A stretch of 38,603 bases of DNA from Bacteroidota bacterium (GTDB taxonomy: Bacteria; Bacteroidota; Bacteroidia; NS11-12g; UBA955). The stretch spans positions 1 through 38,603 of the forward strand of contig VGFS01000020.1 of assembly GCA_016868785.1 (NCBI GenBank). Reading direction: 5' to 3'. The notes beneath the pieces are model-generated. The model made no database searches and was not told where the DNA came from. It was given only the letters and a program-made list of their open reading frames with translations. The translations under genes were made by a program, and so were the position numbers. Below are positions 1-8,662 of this stretch, piece by piece (the first letter of the stretch is position 1; every line of letters starts with the position of its first letter).

Positions 1-1322
1 ATGCCAGGGAAATTCGGCATCTTCGGCATTCTTCCACCCGAGTTGTTCACCATTTTCATCATCTTCCGCATCTGTTCAAATTGTGTCAACAGCTTGTTCA
101 ACTCCTGGATATTGCGTCCGCTTCCCCGCACGATGCGTTGTTTACGGCTGCTATTTAATATCTCGGGTTTGGCGCGCTCTCTGGGTGTCATGCTCTGAAT
201 CATCGATTCGATGCCCTTAAATGCATTGTCGTCGATGTCCATATCTTTGATCTGACTGCCAACCCCAGGTAACATGCCCAACAAATCCTTGATGTTACCC
301 ATCTTTTTGATCTGCTGCAATTGGGCCAAGAAATCTTCAAAATCAAATTTGTTCTTCGCGATTTTCTTCGACAATCGCTCGGCTTCCTCTTCGTCAAAGG
401 CCAACTGCGCGCGCTCCACCAAAGAAACCACATCCCCCATCCCCAAAATCCGTCCCGCCATACGATCGGGATAAAACACATCCAACGCCTCCATCTTCTC
501 ACCCATGCTCACAAACTTGATGGGCTTGTTCACCACCGTCTTGATGCTCAACGCAGCACCCCCGCGGGTATCACCGTCTAACTTGGTTAAAACAACCCCC
601 GTAAAATCCAACACATCGTTGAACGCTTTGGCCGTGTTTACCGCGTCTTGACCGGTCATCGAATCCACCACAAACAATATCTCATGGGGCTTCACCGAGC
701 GCTTCAATTGCGCAATCTCTTGCATCATTTGCTCGTCGATGGCGATACGACCTGCCGTATCCACCACCACTACGTTGTGGTTGTTCTTCTTAGCATAGGC
801 GATGGCATTTTCTGCGATAGCCACCGGATCATTACTGCCGTCTTCGCTGTATACCTCAACACCCACTTGCTCTCCCAACACCTTCAATTGCTGTCGGGCA
901 GCCGGACGGTAAACATCCCCCGCCACAAACAGCGGATTGCGGCCCAAGCCCTTGAGGTATTTACCCAGTTTACCCGTGAACGTGGTTTTACCCGAACCCT
1001 GAAGTCCAGCGATCAAAATCACGGTAGGACTGGCATTCAACTGCAAATCGGATTTTTCACCACCCAGCAACACCACCAACTCATCGTTCACGATTTTGGT
1101 GAGCAACTGTCCGGGCGATACCGACTTAATCACATCTTGTCCTTTCGCCTTTTCCAGAATGGTATCGGTGAAGTCTTTGGCCACCTTGAAGTTTACGTCG
1201 GCCGCGATCAATGCACGTCGGATTTCCTTGACGGTATCCGCCACGTTCACTTCGTTGATGCGCCCTTGTCCTTTCAGCGATTTGAAGGCTTTCTCTAACC
1301 GGTTCTGTAGGTTCTCAAACAT
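1..1322 (-). CDS. ffh: Signal recognition particle GTPase Ffh (3' end outside window)
   Basis: Protein component of the signal recognition particle; binds 4.5S RNA and signal sequences and hands ribosomes to FtsY at the membrane. Reading the minus strand from the ATG at 1322 gives one open frame to the window edge. Visible: the N-domain helices, the P-loop GLQGSGKTT near residue 105, the DTAGR motif, TKLDGDTRGGAAL of the G domain, and the M domain with the RNA-binding GSGR motif followed by a Met-rich stretch. Only the last few residues are missing. The start is supported by a perfect -7 box eight bases upstream. It is divergent from the lipoprotein gene at 1389. Identity is secure. Confidence 0.97.
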   Translation of the reverse strand, partial: MFENLQNRLEKAFKSLKGQGRINEVNVADTVKEIRRALIAADVNFKVAKDFTDTILEKAKGQDVIKSVSPGQLLTKIVNDELVVLLGGEKSDLQLNASPTVILIAGLQGSGKTTFTGKLGKYLKGLGRNPLFVAGDVYRPAARQQLKVLGEQVGVEVYSEDGSNDPVAIAENAIAYAKKNNHNVVVVDTAGRIAIDEQMMQEIAQLKRSVKPHEILFVVDSMTGQDAVNTAKAFNDVLDFTGVVLTKLDGDTRGGAALSIKTVVNKPIKFVSMGEKMEALDVFYPDRMAGRILGMGDVVSLVERAQLAFDEEEAERLSKKIAKNKFDFEDFLAQLQQIKKMGNIKDLLGMLPGVGSQIKDMDIDDNAFKGIESMIQSMTPRERAKPEILNSSRKQRIVRGSGRNIQELNKLLTQFEQMRKMMKMVNNSGGRMPKMPNFPG

Positions 1323-1330
1323 AGATAAGG

Positions 1331-1338
1331 CAAAGTTA
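1331..1338 (-). promoter_or_regulatory. -7 promoter box of ffh
   Basis: TAACTTTG on the minus strand matches the Bacteroidetes -7 consensus TAnnTTTG. It ends 8 nt before the ffh ATG, so the mRNA leader should be only a base or two, if any. No clear -33 element is visible. Confidence 0.7.
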
Positions 1339-1374
1339 CAAAAACCCCCTCCTTTTCGATTGAAAAATTCCAAT

Positions 1375-1382
1375 TACCTTTG
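1375..1382 (+). promoter_or_regulatory. -7 promoter box of the lipoprotein gene
   Basis: TACCTTTG matches TAnnTTTG and ends 6 nt before the ATG at 1389. This favours the ATG over the in-frame TTG at 1380, which lies inside the box itself. Confidence 0.65.
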
Positions 1383-1388
1383 TTTAGA

Positions 1389-2117
1389 ATGAAAGCCCTC
1401 AAATTTCTTACGCTTGTTGCCTTGGTCGCCGGAATTTCGGCCTGTACCCAAAAATCTGACTCTTTAGAGAAATCCTATAAAATGGCGATTGCCGCTGGAG
1501 ATTACCATGCTGCTGGCAATGCGTTGGTGCTGTGGTTAAATCAAGATTCAAGCATTCAATCTTGGGCCTACGACAGTTTGGCCTACATCCATTACTTCCA
1601 TTTGGGCGGTTCTGGCGATCAGGTAAGAAATCCTAAAACGCCTTTGTTTTATGCCGAGGCGGGTCTGAAGCAAAACGCAAAAAGCACTTTCTTGCGCGAA
1701 ATCAAAGCCAAATTGTTATTGGAGCAAGGCAAAGACACGGCTTCTATGGTGATGTTGCGCGATTTGTACGATGAAACCAAAGACCAGACCTACTGGTGGG
1801 ATATGTGCTTTGTAGAGATGGCCCGAGGCAATGTCATGGGTTGCGATTCTATGGTAACCTTGGCGCTGGCCGACCCCAAAGTGGTTGAGAAAAAAGTGCG
1901 CATGGAACACATCGCAGCGGGCGTGGCCGAAACGGTAAATGCTAAAGCCGCTTACATTTATTTACAGGCGTTGATGCTCCGAGGAGCGGGCGACATCATG
2001 GCCTCTGCCAATGCCTTGGAGGCCGCCTTGAAAGAAGACAAAAACTTCTATGCCGCCAAACAAAGCGTGTTAGACTTGCAACGCATGTACGCCCAACAGC
2101 AACGAGGCGGACGTTAA
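1389..2117 (+). CDS. Small lipoprotein with helical, TPR-like body; function unknown
   Basis: About 242 residues. The N-terminus has a short hydrophobic signal ending in GISAC, with the lipid-carrying Cys at residue 19. The rest is alpha-helical in character with repeated Ala/Leu/Tyr patterns such as GNALVLWLNQD, AKLLLEQGKD and ANALEAALKED that resemble tetratricopeptide repeats; no catalytic motif is seen. An in-frame TTG nine bases upstream is rejected because it overlaps the promoter box. A TonB-receptor gene follows after 18 bases on the same strand, so the two are probably co-transcribed, and this may be an outer-membrane partner of that receptor. That role is inference from position only. 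Confidence 0.75.
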   Translation: MKALKFLTLVALVAGISACTQKSDSLEKSYKMAIAAGDYHAAGNALVLWLNQDSSIQSWAYDSLAYIHYFHLGGSGDQVRNPKTPLFYAEAGLKQNAKSTFLREIKAKLLLEQGKDTASMVMLRDLYDETKDQTYWWDMCFVEMARGNVMGCDSMVTLALADPKVVEKKVRMEHIAAGVAETVNAKAAYIYLQALMLRGAGDIMASANALEAALKEDKNFYAAKQSVLDLQRMYAQQQRGGR

Positions 2118-2135
2118 TCTCACCACATTCAGAAA

Positions 2136-3579
2136 TTGAAATACGCGTTTTTCTTCATTACACTGTTTTGGGCTTGGGGCGCGGATGCCCAATCCATAGC
2201 CAAAATCTTTGGCAAAGTAAGCAACAAATACAGCGATGCAGGAATTCCTCAAGCTCGGATAGAGATATTGCAAACGCGGTTTCAAACGGTTACCGACTCC
2301 AATGGATACTTTGAGCTTACCAACCTCAACATCGCTTCTGGAGATTTGCAGATTTCCGCGAGCGGCTACCAAAATGAGCTCATTTCACATGCCACCTTCG
2401 TTGCCGACAAATCGTTGGAATACAATGTATCGCTCATTCCCATTTCTGATCGAATGGGTGCGGTAAACATTGCATCAAAAAGTTACGACAACAGTCCGCA
2501 AAATCCAGTTTCGGCCTACAGTTTTTCCCGTGAGGAAATCTCCATGAATCCCGGGGCCCAAGGCGATATTTTCCGGGCCATTGGCATGTTGCCTGGAGTC
2601 ACCAGCAGCGGTGGGGTGTATTCAGCCATTTCGGTTCGCGGACAAGGGGTAAGAGACAATGTTTACATGGTCGATGATATTCCTGTCACAGAAATTGGCC
2701 ACCTCGAAGGAAACTCGTTTTTCAATGACCCCAACGGGGGTCGATTCAGCCTTTTTGCACCCCGTGTGATCGAAAAAGCACAATTTCAAGGCGGTGGATT
2801 TGGACCCGAATTTGGTCGGCGATCGGCGAGTTATTTAGGTCTAACCATCAAAGAGGGCAATAAAGGCAACGCGATTGTGGATGGGCAAATGGACCTCCTC
2901 GGTGTAACCCTGAATTACGACGGTCCCACCCGATGGAAAAAAACCACCCTCTTTCTATCTGCCCGATACCAAAATTTCTATGCGTTGGTGAATTTGATTG
3001 GACTCAAAGACATCGGATTGCCGAGATACGGAGACCTTGTCCTGAAAACCAGCACGCAGTTGAATGCCAAAAACAAGCTTGGATTTTAATGTGTCAAAGA
3101 AAATGACCCATCGATTAGGCGGACAGGTGGGCTATTCCTACATCGAAACCAAACGAAAAGATGCGGCCACAAGCTATTGGTATGATTTCATTTTTTCTCA
3201 ACCTCACCAGTTTAACCTATTGATTAATTATAAGTTGAGGGAGAACATTGTAGTTTCTGTGAAATACCGATACGCTTCGGGCCGACCCAAAGATGATTTT
3301 ATCATCCATGAAAACGTGTTCAACAACAACCAGTATTACCGCTATTCCAAGGAAATCATTGCCCTCAACTCGCTGCGATTACCCAATTTTAGCAGCTTGG
3401 ATTTTCGGGTAAACTATAGTTTTCGATATAGGAAAATCAACATGACTGGGTTCATGGACATCGTAAACGTACAGAATCAGGTTATTCCCAATTTCGAGAA
3501 CTTCAACTCATACACGGGCAAACCCTATTACGAAGGATTGGCGATTTTCCCATCTGGGGGATTGAAATTTGAGTTCTAA
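2136..3579 (+). pseudogene. TonB-dependent receptor, internally deleted and frameshifted
   Basis: First frame (2136-3089, 317 aa): TTG start, signal peptide ending GADAQ, a CarboxypepD-reg-like domain (about residues 25-105), then a receptor plug with the GDIFRAIGMLPGV and RGQGVRDNVYMVDDIPV motifs, and the first barrel strands up to LNAKNKL, where it hits TAA. A second frame (about 3067-3579) continues with typical last barrel strands and ends in the aromatic terminus LKFEF. The two parts sum to under 490 residues, whereas such receptors usually have 700-1000, so roughly 300 residues of mid-barrel are missing at the junction near 3064-3090 as well as the frame being lost. It overlaps the convergent YbjN-like gene by 4 bases. 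Almost certainly non-functional as read; cloning or assembly deletion is an alternative to true decay. Confidence 0.8.
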
Positions 3580-4046
3580 TTCTCTTCCACCAGCACGCGC
3601 TTAAGGGTGAACTCGTCTTTGAGCACATGGTACGCCATTTCGCTGTAATACATCAACCCATCGATGATGTGGGTGAGGTCTGAGGGCTGAAAACTCTTGC
3701 CGGGTACCCGGAAAATCAGGGCAACCACATTGTCTTTGGCATTGTAAGTAAATTTACCGTACAAAATATTGAGGTTCACCGTGAGCAACTCTTCCAAGAA
3801 TGCTTCGCGCTGCAGCGTTGGCGCATAGCAAAAGGGAATGGTCAACTGAAAGGTGGTGGCATCTTCCTCGAAAATAAAGTAATTCCAGGGCGATTTTTGC
3901 TCTGCCGTCCACGCATCCAAATAAATGGGCGTTTCATTGCGCATCAACAACCACTGTCCTTGCTCTTCCCCACGCGCCTGAGCAGGGTCAACCCCCAAAT
4001 CGTGAATGGCTTTTTCTACCGAATTCAGTAATACTGACAATTCCAT
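3576..4046 (-). CDS. YbjN-like / secretion-chaperone-fold protein
   Basis: 156 residues, soluble, no signal peptide. The alternation of acidic helices and strands (MELSVLLNSVEKAI at the start, WLLMRNETPIYLDAW, then a central TFQLTIPFCYAP segment and a final helical region) resembles the YbjN/CesT-like chaperone fold found in small Bacteroidetes proteins. That assignment is from pattern memory and moderate at best. The open frame extends upstream to 4268, but that extension overlaps the GH13 gene, so the ATG at 4046 is preferred; GAACTTTG a few bases upstream is a one-mismatch -7 box. Function unknown; possibly a chaperone or sensory-pathway component. Confidence 0.6.
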   Translation of the reverse strand: MELSVLLNSVEKAIHDLGVDPAQARGEEQGQWLLMRNETPIYLDAWTAEQKSPWNYFIFEEDATTFQLTIPFCYAPTLQREAFLEELLTVNLNILYGKFTYNAKDNVVALIFRVPGKSFQPSDLTHIIDGLMYYSEMAYHVLKDEFTLKRVLVEEN

Positions 4047-4131
4047 GCCGCAAAGTTCTAAAATAACATCGGTACCGCCATTTTGAAATGCGAGAATTTT
4101 AATGGTATCTTGCGTTTTTATCACTAAGTGT

Positions 4132-5637
4132 ATGATTGACACCAATACAAGAAGGTTCTCCGTAGCCGGATTATTTACCATCGCCTTGGCGATCTCTACC
4201 CTCGCCACCTCTTGTAGCTTGTTCCACAAAAAAGTAGCCTCCAATCCCAATACCGATGACGTAGACATGGGAAATGAGCCGATTCCCCAAGCACCAAATG
4301 AACTAGTGGGATGGGCAAGAGACCCTGTTAGTGCGGATTACGAAGATCTCTCTTGGAGTATGAACGACGTGATTTATGAGGTTAACGTGCGACAGTTCAA
4401 CAACGGTGGAACCTTCCAATCGTTCAAGCCAGAAATTCCTCGCATCAAAGCGCTGGGTGCCGACATCCTCTGGTTTATGCCGGTGTACCCTATCGGACAA
4501 CTCAACAGAAAAGGGGGGTTGGGCAGTTACTACAGCATCAAAAACTACCACGACATCAACCCTGAGTTTGGTACGATGAGCGATTTCAAAGAGGTGGTCA
4601 TGGCGGCGCACAACGAAGGCATGAAAGTCATCCTCGACTGGGTAGGCAACCACACCGCTTGGGATCACCCTTGGGTTACCGAACACCCCGATTGGTATGT
4701 GCACGACAATTCCGGTAAAATAGTGACGCCTTGGGATTGGACCGACGTGGCCCAGCTCAATTTCAAAAACCCCGAACTGCGCAAGGCGATGATCCAAGAG
4801 ATGAAGTTTTGGGTGGACGAATGCGGCATTGACGGATTTCGTTGCGATGTGGCCTTCTTGGTGCCACGCAGTTTCTGGGAAGAGGCCCGCACGGCGTTAG
4901 AGTCCCGCAAATCGCTGTTCATGCTTGCCGAGATGGAAAACAACAAAGACATCGACCCCAACCCGCCCGGATACATGGAGAAAGCGTTTGATGCGTATTA
5001 CGGTTGGACCTTACACTCCGCGTCAGCAGATTGTGCCAAAGGCAAAATCACCGGCCGCGAGTTCGTGAATAAATTCACCGAAGCCCGCGCCCTATTCCCG
5101 GAAAAATCAATGATGATGAGCTTCCTCACCAACCACGATGAGAACTCTTGGAATGGTACCGTGGAAGAAAAATATGGCAACCATTGGCAGGTTTTCAGCG
5201 TGCTCAACTACACCCTGCAAAACAGCTTCCCCCTCATCTACAACGGAGAAGAAGCCAACAACACCAAACGTTTACAATTCTTCGAGAAAGACCCCATCAC
5301 CTCCTGGGCCGACACCTCTCGCTATGCTTGGTATCGCACCATGAACCAACTAAAACACACCCATCCCGCCTTGAGAAATGGCCTGTGGGGCGGCAAAGAA
5401 GAGGTGCTGAAAGTTACCGGGGGCGACGAAAACATCTATGCATTCCGCAGAACCAGCCAAGGACAAACCGTTACAGTAATAGTAAACCTGAGTGGCAAAC
5501 AACAATGGATTCAGGCCGTAGGAGACCGCACCCTCGACGGAACCGAAAAGACCTACGTAAAATCACCCGTGACGATCAAACACATCGGTCAAGGTATGCC
5601 GATGGATGGATGGGGTTATGCTGTAATCGTCGATTAA
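4132..5637 (+). CDS. GH13 alpha-amylase-family lipoprotein
   Basis: 501 residues. Signal peptide ends in a lipobox (LATSC, Cys28), so it is likely anchored in the outer membrane or periplasm. The catalytic (beta/alpha)8 barrel begins at VIYEVNVRQFN. The GH13 residues are all present: nucleophile Asp239 in GFRCDVA, acid/base Glu267 in LAEME, and the transition-state Asp336 in LTNHDENSW, plus the region I motif DWVGNHTAWDHP. A short C-terminal beta domain follows. It is predicted to cleave alpha-1,4-glucans or maltodextrins. The ATG at 4132 is chosen because it gives the proper lipoprotein signal; an upstream in-frame ATG at 4102 gives a less regular N-terminus. The MFS sugar transporter gene follows after 30 bases, suggesting a degrade-and-import pair. 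Confidence 0.9.
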   Translation: MIDTNTRRFSVAGLFTIALAISTLATSCSLFHKKVASNPNTDDVDMGNEPIPQAPNELVGWARDPVSADYEDLSWSMNDVIYEVNVRQFNNGGTFQSFKPEIPRIKALGADILWFMPVYPIGQLNRKGGLGSYYSIKNYHDINPEFGTMSDFKEVVMAAHNEGMKVILDWVGNHTAWDHPWVTEHPDWYVHDNSGKIVTPWDWTDVAQLNFKNPELRKAMIQEMKFWVDECGIDGFRCDVAFLVPRSFWEEARTALESRKSLFMLAEMENNKDIDPNPPGYMEKAFDAYYGWTLHSASADCAKGKITGREFVNKFTEARALFPEKSMMMSFLTNHDENSWNGTVEEKYGNHWQVFSVLNYTLQNSFPLIYNGEEANNTKRLQFFEKDPITSWADTSRYAWYRTMNQLKHTHPALRNGLWGGKEEVLKVTGGDENIYAFRRTSQGQTVTVIVNLSGKQQWIQAVGDRTLDGTEKTYVKSPVTIKHIGQGMPMDGWGYAVIVD

Positions 5638-5667
5638 TTTAATATTACAATATCCATAAACCTTTTC

Positions 5668-7011
5668 ATGAGCAGCAAAAAACTCTCCTTCTGGCAGATA
5701 TGGAACATGAGCTTCGGCTTCTTAGGCATCCAATTTGGCTTCGCCCTGCAAGGCGGTAACATGTCGCGCATCTTCCAAACCCTGGGCGCTTCAGAAGACT
5801 CAATTCCCATGTTGTGGATCGCCGCGCCACTCACCGGACTAATTGTGCAGCCCATCATCGGCTACCTCAGCGACCGCACATGGCACCCCAAATTTGGTAG
5901 AAGAAGACCCTACTTCTTGCTCGGCGCAGTACTCAGCTCTTTGGCGCTCTTTTTCGCACCCTACTCCAGTACCCTTTGGATGGCAGCCGGTTTCCTGTGG
6001 ATCATGGATGCCTCCATCAACATTTCCATGGAACCATTCCGTGCGTTGGTGGCCGACAAACTACCCGATTCACAGCGTTCCTACGGTTTTGTGGTCCAAA
6101 CGCTCATCATTGGCGTAGGCACATGGGTCGCCTCGAATCTGCCCTGGTTTATGAACTATTTGGGCGTGTCGAACGAAGCGGCTGAAGGAAACGTCCCCGA
6201 CTCAGTCATTTGGTCCTTCGCCATTGGCGCCATCGTGTTCATGGGTTCAATTTTGTGGTCGGTGTTCACCACCACCGAAGAGCCCCCTGCGGATTTAGAG
6301 GCTTTCCGCAAACAAAACGCAGAGAGCAGCGGCCTATTCAACGGACTCATTGAAATCGCCCACAACTTCAAGTCCATGCCCTCGGTGATGTGGAAATTGG
6401 GCGTGGTGCAGTTCTTCAGTTGGTTTGCGTTCTTCACGATGTGGTCCTTTGCCACACCAGCCCTCACAGAGCACGTATATCATGCGGCGATGCCCAAACA
6501 CGGCGATGTAGATTTCGATTCCAAAAATCAACTCTTCAACCAAGCGGCCACCATTGTTTCTAGCTCCATGGGGATGTACGGACTGAGCTCCATGGCCTTC
6601 GCCTTGTTGCTTACCTTGGTCACGGCCCGCAATGGCATCAACCGCAGACTCATCCACATGCTCTCACTCCTTGCCGGCGGCGCAGGATTCCTGTTGATGA
6701 CAACCGCCAATGAAGCCAACGACGGCATCCTGAATTTGGCATTCGCCCTCATCGGTGTCTCTTGGGGTAGTATCTTGTCGATGCCTTACGCCATCCTTTC
6801 CAGCTCGGTGAAACCGGAGAAGATGGGTGTATCCATGGGCATCTTCAACATGTTTATCGTCATCCCGCAAATTGTGGCGGCCTTGGGTGGCATCAACTGG
6901 GCCTATAAAACATTCCTGGGCGACGCGGTAATCAACACCATGGTGTTGGCCGGCATTGCCTTGATTTTGGGCGCACTGAGTACTTTCATGCTGCCAAAAC
7001 AAAAAGGCTAA
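5668..7011 (+). CDS. MFS sugar transporter (maltose/sucrose, SLC45-like)
   Basis: 447 residues with about twelve hydrophobic segments. Features of the sugar:proton MFS group that includes SLC45 and bacterial maltose carriers: the N-terminal NMSFGFLGIQFGFALQ helix, the loop GYLSDRTWHPKFGRRRPYF between helices 2 and 3 (an A-like motif with Asp and several Arg), and ASINISMEPFRALVAD in helix 4. It lies 30 bases behind the GH13 lipoprotein gene and is presumably co-transcribed, so maltose or maltooligosaccharides are the likely substrate. The substrate itself is inferred from the neighbour, not seen. No SusC/SusD pair is in the window. Confidence 0.88.
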   Translation: MSSKKLSFWQIWNMSFGFLGIQFGFALQGGNMSRIFQTLGASEDSIPMLWIAAPLTGLIVQPIIGYLSDRTWHPKFGRRRPYFLLGAVLSSLALFFAPYSSTLWMAAGFLWIMDASINISMEPFRALVADKLPDSQRSYGFVVQTLIIGVGTWVASNLPWFMNYLGVSNEAAEGNVPDSVIWSFAIGAIVFMGSILWSVFTTTEEPPADLEAFRKQNAESSGLFNGLIEIAHNFKSMPSVMWKLGVVQFFSWFAFFTMWSFATPALTEHVYHAAMPKHGDVDFDSKNQLFNQAATIVSSSMGMYGLSSMAFALLLTLVTARNGINRRLIHMLSLLAGGAGFLLMTTANEANDGILNLAFALIGVSWGSILSMPYAILSSSVKPEKMGVSMGIFNMFIVIPQIVAALGGINWAYKTFLGDAVINTMVLAGIALILGALSTFMLPKQKG

Positions 7012-7018
7012 ACCCGTT

Positions 7019-7250
7019 CTATTTCAACTGCTTCAACACCTTCAGCATCTCCTTGGCCAGTTTCTGGGATTCCGGCTCTGTGCTCTTTTTTTAACAGACT
7101 GCAGTACTTCTTGGCTTTGGGCGAAAACTCATCGGGTGGGTAAGAACCCACGCTTTGGTTTGATTTACCGTCTTGCGCCGATACTGATGGGACATACAAA
7201 CAGCCCAGCCACAACGCCAAGGAACCGACCGCCAATTTTATAGGTCTCAT
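7019..7250 (-). pseudogene. Small exported protein, frameshifted in an A7 run
   Basis: The minus-strand frame from the ATG at 7250 begins with a clear signal peptide (MRPIKLAVGSLALWLGCLY, cleavage after VSA). As written it reads on to 7008 and overlaps the MFS gene with an odd tail. Removing one A from the run at 7086-7092 restores a regular amphipathic helix, LKKSTEPESQKLAKEMLKVL, ending at a TAG at 7019. The repaired protein would have 76 residues and leave a 7-base gap to the convergent MFS gene. The ATG overlaps the stop of the amino-acid permease gene (ATGA), so the two are translationally coupled. Function unknown; the indel may be a sequencing error. Confidence 0.65.
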
Positions 7251-8593
7251 GTGCGCTTGCTCAAAAAATAAAAGACAAATCCCACGGCGGCTGTCGACAA
7301 GCCATACAAACTCTCGGTAGGTTTATCCTGCACAAAAAACAGGGCCACAGCACCGGTGGTGATTAAAAACAATATGGGGGTAACTGGGTAGCCCCAAGCC
7401 CTGTATCCTTCGGGTTTGCCTTCGCGAAACCGCAATATGATCATCCCCAAAACGGTGAGCATGGTAAACAAACTCAACGTAAATGCAATGTAGTAAATGA
7501 GTTGTGGGAAGTCCATCACAAACAGCAACATCAACGAAACCACCCATTGAACCACGATGGAACGTCGGGGATTGCCATCGGCTTCCCGCTTGGAAAGTCC
7601 CTGCATGCTGGGAATCGTTTCGAACATTTTGGCAAGCACGCGTGGACCGGTAAAAACCATCGAACTGATGGTAGACACCAAAAGCAGGCTGATGATGCCG
7701 CCCATGAGTTTTCCGATATTCGTGCCCAACAAAGCCTCCGCAGCCACCAAGCCCACTTCTTTCACACCCACCAAATTGTGCACAGCGGTTGATTTCATCA
7801 AGACCATGTTGAGCAACACGTATAGGCCAGTGACGGTGAGGGTGCCGAGCAATATGCTGCGCGATAAATTTCGGTTGGGGTTTTCGATGGAGCCCGCGAT
7901 GTAGGTGCTGGCATTCCAACCGCTATAGGCAAAACTCACCCAGATGAGGCTGGTGGCAAAAGCAGGGGCCACCAAACTGCCCAAACCCATGAAGCCCGAT
8001 GATTCGGCACTTGCAGAGGCATCACCAAAAATCTCTTTCCAACCTTGGGCCGATGGCAAAAAGTTCACCGGTTCCGTACCCAAAGCAAATCCCGCCCCAA
8101 TGAAGAGCACGATCATGGAGACTTTAAGCACGGTAGACCCTTTCTGAAAATCGATCCCCAAGCGGGCATTCCACCAGTGAATGGCACTGATGAGGGTGAT
8201 AACGCCCATGGCCAATGCGGTTTCATTCACACCCGACCAAACACCATGCACGTAGGCCCCCAAAGCAATGGATGCCCCCACAATGGGCGCTGCAAATCCC
8301 ACAGTGGAACTTACAAACCCCGCCACAAATCCCAAGGCCGGATGATAAATCTTTGATAAAAAATAATACTCGCCGCCATCTTCGGGCAGCCGCGTGGCCA
8401 GTTCTGCATAACAAAAGGCGCCACAAAAAGCCAGCAAACCGCCCACCAACCAAATCATCACAATGCCGAAGCCGGATTGAATTTCAAACAATTGGTACCC
8501 CAAACTGGTAAACACCCCAGTGCCTATCATGTTGGCGACCACGATACTGGTGGCACCAAACAAATCTACATTTCGCTGCTTTGCACCGCTCAT
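7247..8593 (-). CDS. APC-superfamily amino-acid permease
   Basis: 448 residues starting MSGAKQRNVDLFGA. Helix 1 carries the hallmark unwound motif MIGTGVFTSLG (about residues 22-32), helix 3 region AFCYAELATRLPEDGGEYYFL fits the family consensus, and about twelve membrane segments are present. It should be a secondary amino-acid transporter; the substrate cannot be read from sequence. The open frame extends upstream to 9064 but that part runs antisense through the ACMSD gene and is rejected. It is divergent from that gene and its stop overlaps the start of the small exported protein. No perfect -7 box is visible in front of it. Confidence 0.88.
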   Translation of the reverse strand: MSGAKQRNVDLFGATSIVVANMIGTGVFTSLGYQLFEIQSGFGIVMIWLVGGLLAFCGAFCYAELATRLPEDGGEYYFLSKIYHPALGFVAGFVSSTVGFAAPIVGASIALGAYVHGVWSGVNETALAMGVITLISAIHWWNARLGIDFQKGSTVLKVSMIVLFIGAGFALGTEPVNFLPSAQGWKEIFGDASASAESSGFMGLGSLVAPAFATSLIWVSFAYSGWNASTYIAGSIENPNRNLSRSILLGTLTVTGLYVLLNMVLMKSTAVHNLVGVKEVGLVAAEALLGTNIGKLMGGIISLLLVSTISSMVFTGPRVLAKMFETIPSMQGLSKREADGNPRRSIVVQWVVSLMLLFVMDFPQLIYYIAFTLSLFTMLTVLGMIILRFREGKPEGYRAWGYPVTPILFLITTGAVALFFVQDKPTESLYGLSTAAVGFVFYFLSKRT

Positions 8594-8650
8594 TGATCTT
8601 TGGTTAAGAAGCGAAAATACGACCGAATCCCGCATTTCAGGGAATCTGTG

Positions 8651-8658
8651 TACTTTTG
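8651..8658 (+). promoter_or_regulatory. -7 promoter box of the ACMSD-type gene
   Basis: TACTTTTG matches TAnnTTTG and ends 4 nt before the ATG at 8663. It decides the start against an in-frame codon at 8600 and implies a leaderless transcript. Confidence 0.7.
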
Positions 8659-8662
8659 TCGC

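Noticed and set aside
648-1298. Open frame of about 216 codons on the plus strand
   Set aside because: Antisense to ffh, which has all its motifs on the minus strand.
3073-3079. HindIII site (AAGCTT) at the receptor deletion junction as evidence of a cloning artefact
   Set aside because: The same site occurs elsewhere in the window (for example near 18645, 24147 and 33880) without any disruption, so its presence here is not informative.
7086-7092. Programmed -1 frameshift on the A7 run
   Set aside because: The -1 frame gives a short nonsense tail. The good tail needs a +1 shift, so an inserted base is the simpler reading.
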